Origin: Microbacterium hydrocarbonoxydans
GTDB lineage: Bacteria; Actinomycetota; Actinomycetes; Actinomycetales; Microbacteriaceae
Direction: 5' to 3'
DNA length: 64,000 nt
Assembly: GCF_900105205.1 (NCBI RefSeq)
Contig: NZ_FNSQ01000005.1
Coordinates: 496,001 to 560,000, forward strand
The notes beneath the pieces were generated by a model, which ran no database searches, was not told the origin of the DNA, and was given only the letters and a program-made list of their open reading frames with translations. Within the stretch, counting starts at the first letter, position 1, and the number at the start of each line of letters is the position of its first letter. Positions 25,905 through 35,473 of this stretch are shown in pieces. A program made the translations under genes and the position numbers.

Positions 25905-25964
25905 CACCCATGCGGTAGCGCTCCAGGTCTGCCATCTGGCGCCGTGTGTCCCCCGAAATTGGCC

Positions 25965-26885
25965 ATGGCGGCTGCAGTAGGTCTGGCCGCGTCGTCATTC
26001 GGTGCGGTTGCCGCTCACGCGGACAGCAGCGAGGAGCCTGATGCCGCGACTTTCGTAACGCAGATCGTTCCGGAGGCTCTCGCCTCCACGGCTCCTCTCA
26101 ACGCATCGGCGGAAGGGCTCGAGGCACACGTGGGAGATGTGGACGTGGCGATTCCTTATGGTGCGACCGAGCCGATTCAGCTGGTGTCCGACGGAGCCGA
26201 GATCTCTGTAGGGATCGATGCGGCCGTGTCGGGCGCATCGCTCGCAGTGGGAGGTCATGCGGCTGCTTTCGCCCACGCAGATGGGGACGCATCCGTGGTG
26301 AACCTGAATGATGATGGCAGCCTGCGGATCACGTCGGTGCTCCAATCCGCTCAGAGTCAGGACTCCTTCTCCTACACCTACACGGGCGTGGACCTCGTGC
26401 TGTTTCAGGACGGCGGGGTGGTCGGGTACGACGAAAGCGGCGCGGTGCAGCTGGTCGTCGACCTCCCGTGGGCATTCGACGCCTCAGGAGCCCCTGTGCC
26501 GACGTGGTACGAGCTGGACGGGAACGTTCTGACCCAGGTGGTTGACCACTCCTCGGGTTCTTTCCAGTACCCGATCGTCGCGGATCCGACCAACTATGGC
26601 GGTAACACGATGTACAAGAACATCTCCGCAGCCGCGGATCCCGCCGGCGGAGACAGGGTCTCGGTGACCGTCGGGACCTACAACTTCAGCCGTGCCAGCG
26701 ACAGCGCCATCTGGGAGTCGTACAAGAGCCTGGTGCCCTCCAAGTACGAAGCCGAGACGATGAGGAAGCAGCTGATCTGTCATGCGAGGAATATCGGCGC
26801 CGTCAAGAACCCCTGGAATCTGGAGACTCGTCGTCCCAACGTGAGCTACGCGGACTTTGTTCTCAACCTTTGCAACCCCAACTAG
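25965..26885 (+). CDS. Secreted DUF2599-domain protein
   Basis: A protein of about 306 residues whose C-terminal 75 residues match DUF2599 (WESYKSLVPSKYEAETMRKQLICHAR, then KNPWNLETRRPNVSYADFVLNLCNP, with two Cys likely disulfide-bonded). The N-terminus is a hydrophobic export signal ending near AHADS but lacks a basic n-region. GTG 25944 is an alternative start adding 7 residues. No ribosome site or promoter is seen, so the 5' end may be truncated. Codon use is looser at third positions than in the flanking sugar genes. A small membrane protein follows after 9 bp. Function unknown. Confidence 0.7.
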   Translation: MAAAVGLAASSFGAVAAHADSSEEPDAATFVTQIVPEALASTAPLNASAEGLEAHVGDVDVAIPYGATEPIQLVSDGAEISVGIDAAVSGASLAVGGHAAAFAHADGDASVVNLNDDGSLRITSVLQSAQSQDSFSYTYTGVDLVLFQDGGVVGYDESGAVQLVVDLPWAFDASGAPVPTWYELDGNVLTQVVDHSSGSFQYPIVADPTNYGGNTMYKNISAAADPAGGDRVSVTVGTYNFSRASDSAIWESYKSLVPSKYEAETMRKQLICHARNIGAVKNPWNLETRRPNVSYADFVLNLCNPN

Positions 26886-26894
26886 GCTGCGACC

Positions 26895-27110
26895 ATGATG
26901 ACTCGAAAAGCCGCCTACCTCATCGCGGCAGGGGCAGGGCTCCTCGTTGCTGTCTCCGTCGCCGTGTACATCTTCACGCTCGGGGTCCTCGCCGACTCCT
27001 CGACCGAAAGCGTTGTTCTCCCCATCTGGGCCGTCGTTCTTGGGGTGGCCGCAGTCATCGTTTTCCTCGTGTTCCTGATCAAGTGGGGGCTCCTCCGCAC
27101 CCGATCATGA
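26895..27110 (+). CDS. Small two-helix membrane protein
   Basis: A 71-residue protein with two transmembrane helices (about 7-29 and 42-64) joined by a short polar loop (LADSSTESVV). ATG 26895 lies 9 bp after the DUF2599 gene, and both share the terminator at 27,126, so they form a bicistron. A secreted protein of unknown role followed by a small membrane protein resembles an effector plus protector arrangement, but nothing in the sequence proves this. Confidence 0.7.
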   Translation: MMTRKAAYLIAAGAGLLVAVSVAVYIFTLGVLADSSTESVVLPIWAVVLGVAAVIVFLVFLIKWGLLRTRS

Positions 27111-27125
27111 ACCACCGACACATCT

Positions 27126-27163
27126 GAGAAGGGCCCGCACGGAAACTCGCGCGGGTCCTTCTC
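27126..27163 (+). terminator. Rho-independent-like terminator of the DUF2599 bicistron
   Basis: GAGAAGGGCCCGC (27,126-27,138) pairs with GCGGGTCCTTCTC (27,151-27,163) in a 13-bp stem with one G-U pair. It lies between the small membrane protein gene and the convergent GH172 gene. Confidence 0.8.
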
Positions 27164-27236
27164 ATCCTCGCTTCTACCCTCGGTCGGCGCTCCGTTCCTC
27201 CCGGCCGTGGATCGAACGGCTGAGCGCCTCGGACGA

Positions 27237-28358
<1,122 letters not shown>

Positions 28359-28365
28359 GGGCGCT

Positions 28366-28380
28366 AATGTAATCGATTTC
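28366..28380 (-). promoter_or_regulatory. LacI operator and overlapping -10 box of GH172 gene
   Basis: On the minus strand GAAATCGATTAC (28,380-28,369) is an 11-of-12 or better match to the palindrome. Its end merges with the -10 candidate TACATT (28,371-28,366). Transcription would start at or next to the GH172 ATG. The site may also affect the divergent lacI gene. Confidence 0.8.
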
Positions 28381-28462
28381 AGAACGAAGCGCCAGAGATC
28401 AAGGGTGGGCGCGATACTGTTACTTCAGATCCGGCGCAGCCGGACGAGGCAGTGAGGTTCGA

Positions 28463-29449
28463 ATGGCCACGATCTACGACGTCGCGGAGCTGGCGAAGGT
28501 CTCTCCCGCCACCGTGTCGCGCGTCTTCAACGGCACGAGCGTGTCGGAGGACAAGGTCGCCGCCGTGCGCGACGCCGCGGCGAAGCTCAACTTCACGCCG
28601 AATCGCACGGCCAGGACCCTGCGACGTCAGAGCTCCGAGGTCATCGCGCTCGTGATCCCCGACATCGAGAACCCGTACTTCACCGAGATGGCGCGAGGCG
28701 TCGAGGACGTCGCCTCGGAGGCCGGATACTCGGTCGTCCTGTGCAATTCCGACGCCCAGGTCGAGAAGGAGGCGACGTATCTGCGGATCGCGATCGCCGA
28801 GCACATGTCGGGCATCATCATCGCGACGGCGGATGAGAACTCCAACCTCGACAGCATCCTCGCCACCGGACGTCCCGTCGTGGCCGTCGACCGCAGCACG
28901 ACCTACGACATCGACGGCGTCGTGATGGCGAACAGGGCGGCTGGCACCTCGGCCGCCAAGGACCTGCTCGACGCCGGGTACCGGCGTATCGCCTACATCG
29001 GCGGGCCCGAGCACATCGACACGGCGGCCGAGCGCGCCGCAGGATGGCGCGCGGCGCTGAGCGCCGCCCGCCCCGAGCTCGACCTCGACGAGCTCGAGCG
29101 CTTCGCGACCTTCCGCGTCGACGGCGGACGTGCGGCGATGGAGGAGCTGCTCGCGCTCCCCGAACCGCCGGATGCCGTGGTGGCCGGCAACAACCTCATC
29201 GGCGTCGGAGCGATCCAGGTGCTCACCGAGCGCGGCCTCACGCCCCCGCAGGTGGGCGTCGCGGTGATCGGCTCGCTGCCGTTCACGACGCTGTCGCCCA
29301 CCGCGGTGACCGTCGTGCGACTGCCGGCGCGGCACATGGGCGTGACGGCGGCGCGGATGCTGCTGGACCGCATCGGCGGCGACGCCCAGCCCTCGCGCAC
29401 CGTGGTGCTGCGCAACGAGATCCAGCCCGCGAGCGCCGTCCGGAGCTGA
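28463..29449 (+). CDS. LacI family repressor of the D-arabinan locus
   Basis: A 328-residue LacI/GalR protein. The N-terminal helix-turn-helix (TIYDVAELAKVSPATVSRVFNGTSVSEDK) and hinge (NFTPNRTARTLRR) are followed by the periplasmic-binding-like effector domain (ALVIPDIENPYFTEMARGVED, GIIIATADENSN, GYRRIAYIGGP). It sits in the middle of the regulon, divergent from GH172. Four promoters nearby share a LacI-type palindrome with a central CG, so it is the obvious binder; arabinose-derived sugars are likely inducers. ATG 28463 follows TGAGG. Confidence 0.92.
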   Translation: MATIYDVAELAKVSPATVSRVFNGTSVSEDKVAAVRDAAAKLNFTPNRTARTLRRQSSEVIALVIPDIENPYFTEMARGVEDVASEAGYSVVLCNSDAQVEKEATYLRIAIAEHMSGIIIATADENSNLDSILATGRPVVAVDRSTTYDIDGVVMANRAAGTSAAKDLLDAGYRRIAYIGGPEHIDTAAERAAGWRAALSAARPELDLDELERFATFRVDGGRAAMEELLALPEPPDAVVAGNNLIGVGAIQVLTERGLTPPQVGVAVIGSLPFTTLSPTAVTVVRLPARHMGVTAARMLLDRIGGDAQPSRTVVLRNEIQPASAVRS

Positions 29450-29540
29450 CCCGCCGCGCGAGGTCGCTCCGCCCTTCCCGGCGTCCGGGCAGCCCGCGAT
29501 CGGCATCCGCAGGAAACCTGCGTACAGCTCCTTGCGCCGT

Positions 29541-29561
29541 GAAATCGATTTCGCGTACAGT
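29541..29561 (+). promoter_or_regulatory. LacI operator and -10 box upstream of kinase-GH116-isomerase operon
   Basis: GAAATCGATTTC (29,541-29,552) is followed after 3 bp by TACAGT (29,556-29,561). This is the same operator-to-promoter geometry as at 21,275 and 22,508. Confidence 0.85.
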
Positions 29562-29607
29562 TGCGAGAGATTTCAGAATCACGGGCATCGGTTTCAAGGA
29601 GGACGCC

Positions 29608-31101
29608 ATGCGCTGCACCCTCGGGGTGGACATCGGCACATCCAGCAGCAAGGGCGTGCTCGTCGACGCGACCGGCGCGATCGTCGCCTCGGCGACGAGA
29701 GCGCACCGGGTCAGCCGTCCGCGCACCGGCTGGGTGGAGATGGATGCCGACGTCTGGTGGGAGGAGTTCACGCAGCTCTCCCGCGAGCTCCTCGCCGCTG
29801 CCCCGGAGGCGCAGGTCGCCGGCGTCGGCGTGAGCGGGATGGGGCCGTGCATCCTGCTCGCGGATGCCGACGATCGACCCGTCCGCGAGGCGATCCTGTA
29901 CGGGGTCGACACTCGCGCCGGCGACCAGATCGAGCGCCTGACCGCCGAGCTCGGCGAGGACGAGATCGTCAGGGTGGGAGGCTCCTCGCTCACCTCTCAG
30001 GCGGGTGGCCCGAAGATCGTCTGGATCGCCGACGAGGAGCCGACGGCCTGGTCGCGCGCCGAACGGCTGTTCATGCCGGCTTCGTGGCTCGTGCGTCGAC
30101 TCACGGGCGCGTACGTGCTCGACCACCAGTCCGCGAGCCAGGTCTCACCGCTCTACGACATCGACCGCGAAGCCTGGCACGACGAGTGGTGGCAGCGCTA
30201 CGCGCCGACGATCGCCCAGCCGGAGCTGCGCTGGGCGGGCGACATCGCCGGAGCCGTCACCGCGGACGCGGCGGCAGCCACCGGCATACCCATCGGCACC
30301 CCGGTCATCACGGGCACGATCGACGCCTGGGCCGAGGCGGTGAGCGTCGGCGCGCACGGAACCGGTGACCTCATGCTGATGTACGGCACGACGATGTTCC
30401 TCGTCGCCACGGGCTCCGAGACGCTGCGCAGCCCCTCGATGTGGACGACGGCCGGCGCCTTCGCCGGCACCCGCAATCTGGCGGGAGGTCTGTCGACCTC
30501 GGGTGCCCTCACGGCATGGCTCGCCGATCTGACCGGCGCCGACTACGGGCAGCTTCTCGCCGAGGCGGTCGAGTCCGGCGCGGGTGCGCGCGGACTGCTG
30601 ATGCTGCCGTACTTCGCGGGCGAGCGCACGCCCATCCAGGACCCGAATGCTCGGGGCGTCATCGCCGGACTCACCCTCGCGCACACCAGAGGTGACCTGT
30701 ATCGGGCGGCCCTCGAGGCCACGGCGCTCGGCGTGCGGCACAACGTCGAGACGATGCGCGCGGCCGGAGCCGACATCCGTCGCATCGTCGCGGTGGGGGG
30801 CGGCACCCAGGGCGCACTCTGGCTGCAGGTGGTCTCGGACGTCACGGGGCTCGTGCAGCAGGTGCCGGAGACGACCTTGGGGGCGAGCTACGGCGCCGCG
30901 TTCCTCGCCGCGAAGGCGACCGCCGAGCACGGCGACGCACCGGCGATCGAGGACTGGAACCCCGTCGCCCGGACGATCACGCCCGACCCGGGGGCGCGCG
31001 CCCGCTACGACGCACTGTTCGACCGCTACCTGCGCCTGTACGACGCCACCGCGACGGTGTCGCATGAGCTCGCCGCCGACCAGAGAGGAGCTGCCGCATG
31101 A
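29608..31101 (+). CDS. FGGY-family carbohydrate kinase (putative D-ribulokinase)
   Basis: A 497-residue FGGY sugar kinase. Motifs are the N-terminal phosphate loop LGVDIGTSSSKGVLVDATG, the VSGMGPCIL and GTIDAWAEAVSVGA active-site segments, and the C-terminal RIVAVGGGTQGALWLQVVSDVTG adenosine site. The nearest relatives by eye are xylulokinases. In this operon the expected substrate is D-ribulose made by the downstream isomerase, giving D-ribulose 5-phosphate for the pentose phosphate pathway. ATG 29608 has AAGGAGG upstream. The stop overlaps the GH116 start (ATGA, 31,098-31,101). Confidence 0.9.
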   Translation: MRCTLGVDIGTSSSKGVLVDATGAIVASATRAHRVSRPRTGWVEMDADVWWEEFTQLSRELLAAAPEAQVAGVGVSGMGPCILLADADDRPVREAILYGVDTRAGDQIERLTAELGEDEIVRVGGSSLTSQAGGPKIVWIADEEPTAWSRAERLFMPASWLVRRLTGAYVLDHQSASQVSPLYDIDREAWHDEWWQRYAPTIAQPELRWAGDIAGAVTADAAAATGIPIGTPVITGTIDAWAEAVSVGAHGTGDLMLMYGTTMFLVATGSETLRSPSMWTTAGAFAGTRNLAGGLSTSGALTAWLADLTGADYGQLLAEAVESGAGARGLLMLPYFAGERTPIQDPNARGVIAGLTLAHTRGDLYRAALEATALGVRHNVETMRAAGADIRRIVAVGGGTQGALWLQVVSDVTGLVQQVPETTLGASYGAAFLAAKATAEHGDAPAIEDWNPVARTITPDPGARARYDALFDRYLRLYDATATVSHELAADQRGAAA

Positions 31102-33689
31102 CGCGTCGCGCCCCCGGCATCCCGCACACCTCGCAGGCCACCGCCTTCCCGCTCGGCGGCATCGGCACCGGCAACGTCTCGATCGGCGCGCGGGGGGAGT
31201 TGCGCGACTGGGAGCTGGAGAACCTGCCGGACAAGGGCAGACGGAACCCGCACTCGTTCTTCGCGATCCATGCCGCCCCCGCCGGGGGCTCGCCCGTGAC
31301 GCGCGTGCTCGAGGCCCGCCTGACCGGGCGTCACGACGCGGATGCGGGGTACGCCTTCGACCAGCTCGCCGGGCTCCCTCGTCTCGCCGGGGCGACCCTG
31401 CACGGCGAGTACCCCGTGGTCGACGTCGACTTCGACGACGACGTGCTTCCCGTCGACGTCTCGCTGCACGCGTTCACTCCGCTGGTGCCGCTCGACGCCG
31501 ACGCATCCGGCATCCCCACCGCGGTGCTGCGCTACCGCGTCACCAATCCCGCCGACGTGCCGATGACGGTCACGATCGTCGGGAGCGTCTCGCACACGGC
31601 CGGTCGAGGGACGCCCGGCCCTGACGCGCCGTGGGGGATGCGCGCGACCCAGACGGTGCGCTGGCGCGACGACGGTGACGTGCGCGGCCTCGACTTCGGC
31701 ATCGACCTGCCCGACGACGACCCCGGCTACGGCACGCTCAGCCTCACCACGACGGATGCCGCGACCACCGTCAAGCCCCAGTGGGTGACCAGCTACTGGC
31801 CGGACGGGGCTCGCCTGTTCTGGGACGACCTCACAGCCGACGGCCTGCTGCAGGCGGAGCCGCGACTGACTCTCGAGGACCGCCCGCGCGGGCTGTTCGC
31901 CGAGCTCGATGCAGACCCGGACGCCGCCCCGCTGACCGAGGAGGAGATGCTCGCGAAGCTCCCGCGACTGCGCACCGGATCGCTCGGGCTCGTGCACGAG
32001 ATCGCGCCGGGGGAGAGCCGGGACTTCGAGTTCGTGCTGTCCTGGGGCTTCCCGAACCGGCGGCGCGGATGGCACGGGCACATCGTGTTCGCCGACCCGC
32101 CGGGCGACGAGATCGTCCACAACCACTACGCGACGCTCTGGCCGGATGCCTGGGCCGCCGCGCGGCACCTGCATGCGAACCTCGACGAGCTCGAGCGCTC
32201 GACGGATGCATTCGTGGACGCCCTCTACGGGGGGAGTCTGGATCCGGTGCTCGCGGATGCGATCGGCGCGAACATCGCCGCGGCGCGCTCGACCACCGGC
32301 TTCGTCCTCGATTCGCCCACGCCCGAGCTCGGAGAAGGACCGGTGTTCGCCGCCTGGGAAGGATCCTTCGACCACGGCGGGTCCTGCGAGGGCACCTGCA
32401 CGCACGTGTGGTCGTACGCGCAGACGCTCGCGTGGCTCTTCCCCACGCTCGAGCGCAGCGCGCGGCGGGCCGAGTACCTGCTGGAGACCGACGACGAGGG
32501 CGCGCAGAAGTTCCGCGGCAACCGCATCTTCGGCGGGCCGTCGTGGTTCATGGGCCCCGCCGTCGACGGGCAGCTCGGCACCCTGCTGCGACTGCATCGC
32601 GAATGGCGGTTCAGCGGCGACGACGCGTTCCTGCGCGAGCTCTGGCCCGCTGCCTCCCGCACGCTCGACTACGCGATCCGCGAGTGGGACCGCGACGGTG
32701 ACGGGCTGCTCGACGGCGAGATGCACAACACCTACGACATCGAGTTCCACGGCGCGGAGCCCCTCGCGAACGGCGTGTACCTCGCCGCTCTCCGGGCCGG
32801 GGCGCGGATGGCGCGCCATCTCGGTGAGACGGAACGCGCGACGGCGTGGGATCGGCGGGCCGACCACGTCGCCGCCGCGATCGACGAGACGCTGTGGAAC
32901 GGCGAGTACTACCGGCAGGTCATCGACGACCCTGATGCGCACCGTTACCAGTACGGCGACGGCGTGCTCTCCGACCAGCTGCTCGGGCAGTTCCACGCGT
33001 ACCTCAACGGGCTCGGCAGCATCCTTCCCGCCGAGCGCGTCGAGTCCGCGCTGACGGCGATCGTCGCGCACAACTTCCGAGATGACCTCACCGCCCACGA
33101 GAGCACGCAGCGCGTCTACGCGCTGAACGACGAGGCCGGGCTCCTGCTCGCCTCCTGGCCGCACGGCGGGCGTCCGAGCATCCCGTTCGTCTACTCCGAC
33201 GAGGTGTGGACGGGGGTGGAGCACCAGGTCGCCGCCTCTCTGCTGTTCGCCGGGCGGACGGAGGAGGCGCTGCGCATCGAACGTGCCGTGCGATCCCGAT
33301 ACGACGGGACCCACCGCAACCCCTGGAACGAGATCGAGTGCGGCAATCACTACGCGCGCTCCCTCGCCTCCTGGGCGCTGCTGCTCGGCGCGAGCGGTGC
33401 GCAGTGGGATGCACCGACCGGCGTCCTCTCCTTCGCCCCGGCATCCGAGGGCGCCTTCCGCAGTCTGTTCACCACGGGCACGGGGTGGGGGCGCGTCGAG
33501 ATCGATGGCGACTGCCTGACGCTCCGTCTCGACGGCGGCACGCTCGACGTCGACGACCTCCAGCTGCGCGGCCGGAGCCTCGGCCGCGGCATCCGACTCC
33601 GAGCGGGCGAGACGCAGCTCTTCCCGCCCGACACCACCACGACCATCCGACCGACCAGCACCACCCGCACCAGCGAAGAGGCATCATGA
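31098..33689 (+). CDS. GH116 glycoside hydrolase, putative exo-beta-D-arabinofuranosidase
   Basis: An 863-residue cytoplasmic enzyme without signal peptide. It has the GBA2-like N-terminal beta domain (AFPLGGIGTGNVSIGARGELRDWE) and the DUF608 alpha/alpha-barrel (GSCEGTCTHVWSYAQ, DGDGLLDGEMHNTYDIEFHG, WNGEYYRQ, SDEVWTGVEHQVAASLL). GH116 contains beta-glucosidases and beta-xylosidases, but members from D-arabinan degraders act as exo-beta-D-arabinofuranosidases on the beta-linked ends of arabinan. The kinase, GH116 and isomerase genes overlap one another by 4 bp, indicating tight coupling. It would finish oligosaccharides imported by the ABC system. Confidence 0.85.
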   Translation: MTRRAPGIPHTSQATAFPLGGIGTGNVSIGARGELRDWELENLPDKGRRNPHSFFAIHAAPAGGSPVTRVLEARLTGRHDADAGYAFDQLAGLPRLAGATLHGEYPVVDVDFDDDVLPVDVSLHAFTPLVPLDADASGIPTAVLRYRVTNPADVPMTVTIVGSVSHTAGRGTPGPDAPWGMRATQTVRWRDDGDVRGLDFGIDLPDDDPGYGTLSLTTTDAATTVKPQWVTSYWPDGARLFWDDLTADGLLQAEPRLTLEDRPRGLFAELDADPDAAPLTEEEMLAKLPRLRTGSLGLVHEIAPGESRDFEFVLSWGFPNRRRGWHGHIVFADPPGDEIVHNHYATLWPDAWAAARHLHANLDELERSTDAFVDALYGGSLDPVLADAIGANIAAARSTTGFVLDSPTPELGEGPVFAAWEGSFDHGGSCEGTCTHVWSYAQTLAWLFPTLERSARRAEYLLETDDEGAQKFRGNRIFGGPSWFMGPAVDGQLGTLLRLHREWRFSGDDAFLRELWPAASRTLDYAIREWDRDGDGLLDGEMHNTYDIEFHGAEPLANGVYLAALRAGARMARHLGETERATAWDRRADHVAAAIDETLWNGEYYRQVIDDPDAHRYQYGDGVLSDQLLGQFHAYLNGLGSILPAERVESALTAIVAHNFRDDLTAHESTQRVYALNDEAGLLLASWPHGGRPSIPFVYSDEVWTGVEHQVAASLLFAGRTEEALRIERAVRSRYDGTHRNPWNEIECGNHYARSLASWALLLGASGAQWDAPTGVLSFAPASEGAFRSLFTTGTGWGRVEIDGDCLTLRLDGGTLDVDDLQLRGRSLGRGIRLRAGETQLFPPDTTTTIRPTSTTRTSEEAS

Positions 33690-35320
33690 GCACCTACACC
33701 CTCCCGGCACAGGCATCCCGTCCGGCATCCGCACCCCGGACCGCCTACCTGATCGCATCCGGCGACCTCCGCGAGGCCGCGAACACCGGCGGCTGGCCGG
33801 TGCAGGTCGAACTCGAGGCGGGTGTCACCGGCGTCTTCGCCGACCTCGGCTGGACCGTGATCCGCGCCAACGACGTCGACCCCGAGACAGGGCACGGCTT
33901 CATCTCCAGTCAGCGCATGGGTCTCGAGGTCTTCAAGAACATCCCCACGGATGCCCCGCTGATCGTCGCCGAGGCCGTGTGGCAGTACTCGCACCACGTG
34001 CTCGCCGGACTCCGCACGCATGAGGGGCCGATCCTCACGGTCGCGAACTTCGCCGGGGACTGGCCGGGACTCGTCGGGCTCCTCGGGCTCAACGCGGGGC
34101 TGACGAAGATGAACAAGCCCTACTCGACGATCTGGTCGGTCGATTTCACGGACGACTGGTTCACCGCCGGCATCAGGGAGTGGACCGAGACCGGCTCGAT
34201 CACGCATGACGCCTCGCACGTGCGCCCGCTGCCGGCACTGCCGGACAGCCCCGAGAAGGCGCTAGGGGAGGCGCTCGCCGCGGAGCTGCTCGCGGAGAAG
34301 GCCATCATCGGCGTGTTCGACGAGGGCTGCATGGGCATGTACAACGCCATCTTCGACGACGAGCTGCTCAACGGCACCGGCATCTACAAGGAGCGGTTGT
34401 CGCAGTCGGCTCTCTACGCCGAGATGCTGAACGTGACGGAGGAAGAGGCGGATGCCGCCTACGACTGGCTGATCGAGCGCGGCATGACGTTCCGCTACGG
34501 CGAGGATGCCGTGACCGAGCTGACCCGAGAGCAGGTGCAGTGGCAGCTGAAGATGTACATCGCGGCGCTGCGGATCGCCGACGACTTCGGCCTCGACGCC
34601 GTCGGCATCCAGTATCAGCAGGGCCTCAAGGACCTGGTGCCGGCATCGGACCTCGCCGAGGGCATCCTCAACTCGACGGAGCGGCCGCCGGTGACCTCGC
34701 GCGACGGCTCGCGGGTGCTGCACGAGGGTCGTGCCTTCCCGCACTTCAACGAGGCCGACGAGGGGGTCGCGGTCGACGCCCTGGTGACCGACCGCGTCTG
34801 GCGGGCGATGGGACTCGTGCCGGACAACACCCTCCACGACGTGCGCTGGGGCGAGGACTACGACGGGCAGTTCGTCTGGGTCTACGAGATCTCGGGCTCG
34901 GTGCCCGCCTCGCATCTCGGCGGGTGGCAGAACGCCGAGGGCTGGCGACAGGGCCACGTCTTCTTCCCCGCGGGAGGCGCCACGATCAACGGCGTCTCGA
35001 AGCCGGGCGAGATCGTGCTCTCGCGTGTGTTCATCGCCGACGGCATCCTGCAGGCCGACATCTTCCGCGCCTCCGTGGTCGAGCTGCCGGAAGAGGAGAC
35101 GCAGCGACGCAAGGACGCCACGAACCCGGAGTGGCCGATCGCGCACGTCGTGCTGCACGGCGTCTCCCGCGACCAGTTCATGGCCAGGCACAAGGCGAAT
35201 CACGCCCAGCTGGTCTACGCGCCCGACGCCGAGACCGCGGACAAGGCTCTGATCGCGAAGGCCGCGATGTTCGCCGGCATGGGGATCCGGGTCAACCTCG
35301 TCGGAGACGTGAACGTCTGA
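33686..35320 (+). CDS. FucI-like sugar isomerase, putative D-arabinose isomerase
   Basis: A 544-residue protein of the L-fucose/L-arabinose isomerase superfamily. N-terminal alpha/beta domains include QVELEAGVTGVFADLGWTVIRAND and GPILTVANFAGDWPGLVGLLGLN; acidic metal-ligand candidates lie in IGVFDEGCMGMYNA and DDFGLDAVGIQYQQGLKD. FucI enzymes also convert D-arabinose, which shares C2-C4 configuration with L-fucose, to D-ribulose. Next to GH183/GH172/GH116 genes and a kinase this is the logical reaction. ATG 33686 overlaps the GH116 stop. A strong terminator follows. Confidence 0.8.
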   Translation: MSTYTLPAQASRPASAPRTAYLIASGDLREAANTGGWPVQVELEAGVTGVFADLGWTVIRANDVDPETGHGFISSQRMGLEVFKNIPTDAPLIVAEAVWQYSHHVLAGLRTHEGPILTVANFAGDWPGLVGLLGLNAGLTKMNKPYSTIWSVDFTDDWFTAGIREWTETGSITHDASHVRPLPALPDSPEKALGEALAAELLAEKAIIGVFDEGCMGMYNAIFDDELLNGTGIYKERLSQSALYAEMLNVTEEEADAAYDWLIERGMTFRYGEDAVTELTREQVQWQLKMYIAALRIADDFGLDAVGIQYQQGLKDLVPASDLAEGILNSTERPPVTSRDGSRVLHEGRAFPHFNEADEGVAVDALVTDRVWRAMGLVPDNTLHDVRWGEDYDGQFVWVYEISGSVPASHLGGWQNAEGWRQGHVFFPAGGATINGVSKPGEIVLSRVFIADGILQADIFRASVVELPEEETQRRKDATNPEWPIAHVVLHGVSRDQFMARHKANHAQLVYAPDAETADKALIAKAAMFAGMGIRVNLVGDVNV

Positions 35321-35343
35321 GCGGAGGGATTAAGGCGGTCGGG

Positions 35344-35373
35344 AAGGGGCGGATGCTGCGGCATCCGCCCCTT
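35344..35373 (+). terminator. Rho-independent terminator of the kinase-GH116-isomerase operon
   Basis: AAGGGGCGGATGC (35,344-35,356) pairs perfectly with GCATCCGCCCCTT (35,361-35,373), a 13-bp stem with a 4-nt loop, followed by a pyrimidine tract CTTCTTCTCT. It marks the end of the D-arabinan regulon. Confidence 0.88.
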
Positions 35374-35397
35374 CTTCTCTGCCTTCCGATGAGATCA

Positions 35398-35412
35398 CTT
35401 AAGCGCTATAGT
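35398..35412 (+). promoter_or_regulatory. Second LacI operator type with embedded -10 box (GH18 gene)
   Basis: CTTAAGCGCTATAG (35,398-35,411) matches 12 of 14 positions of the palindrome CTAAAGCGCTTTAG. The -10 hexamer TATAGT (35,407-35,412) is built into its right half. Confidence 0.8.
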
Positions 35413-35473
35413 CGGCGTCAGGTCGCGACGGCGCGACCGGATTCGACAACGACGCCGAAGGAGACGATCAGTC

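Noticed and set aside
25941..25962. Possible insertion-sequence end before the DUF2599 gene
   Set aside because: The sequence looks like an element terminus but no partner inverted repeat or transposase was found within the window. Kept only as a hint in the cassette finding.
31026..33350. 774-codon minus-strand frame opposite GH116
   Set aside because: Shadow of the GH116 coding sequence, without start signals or recognisable motifs.
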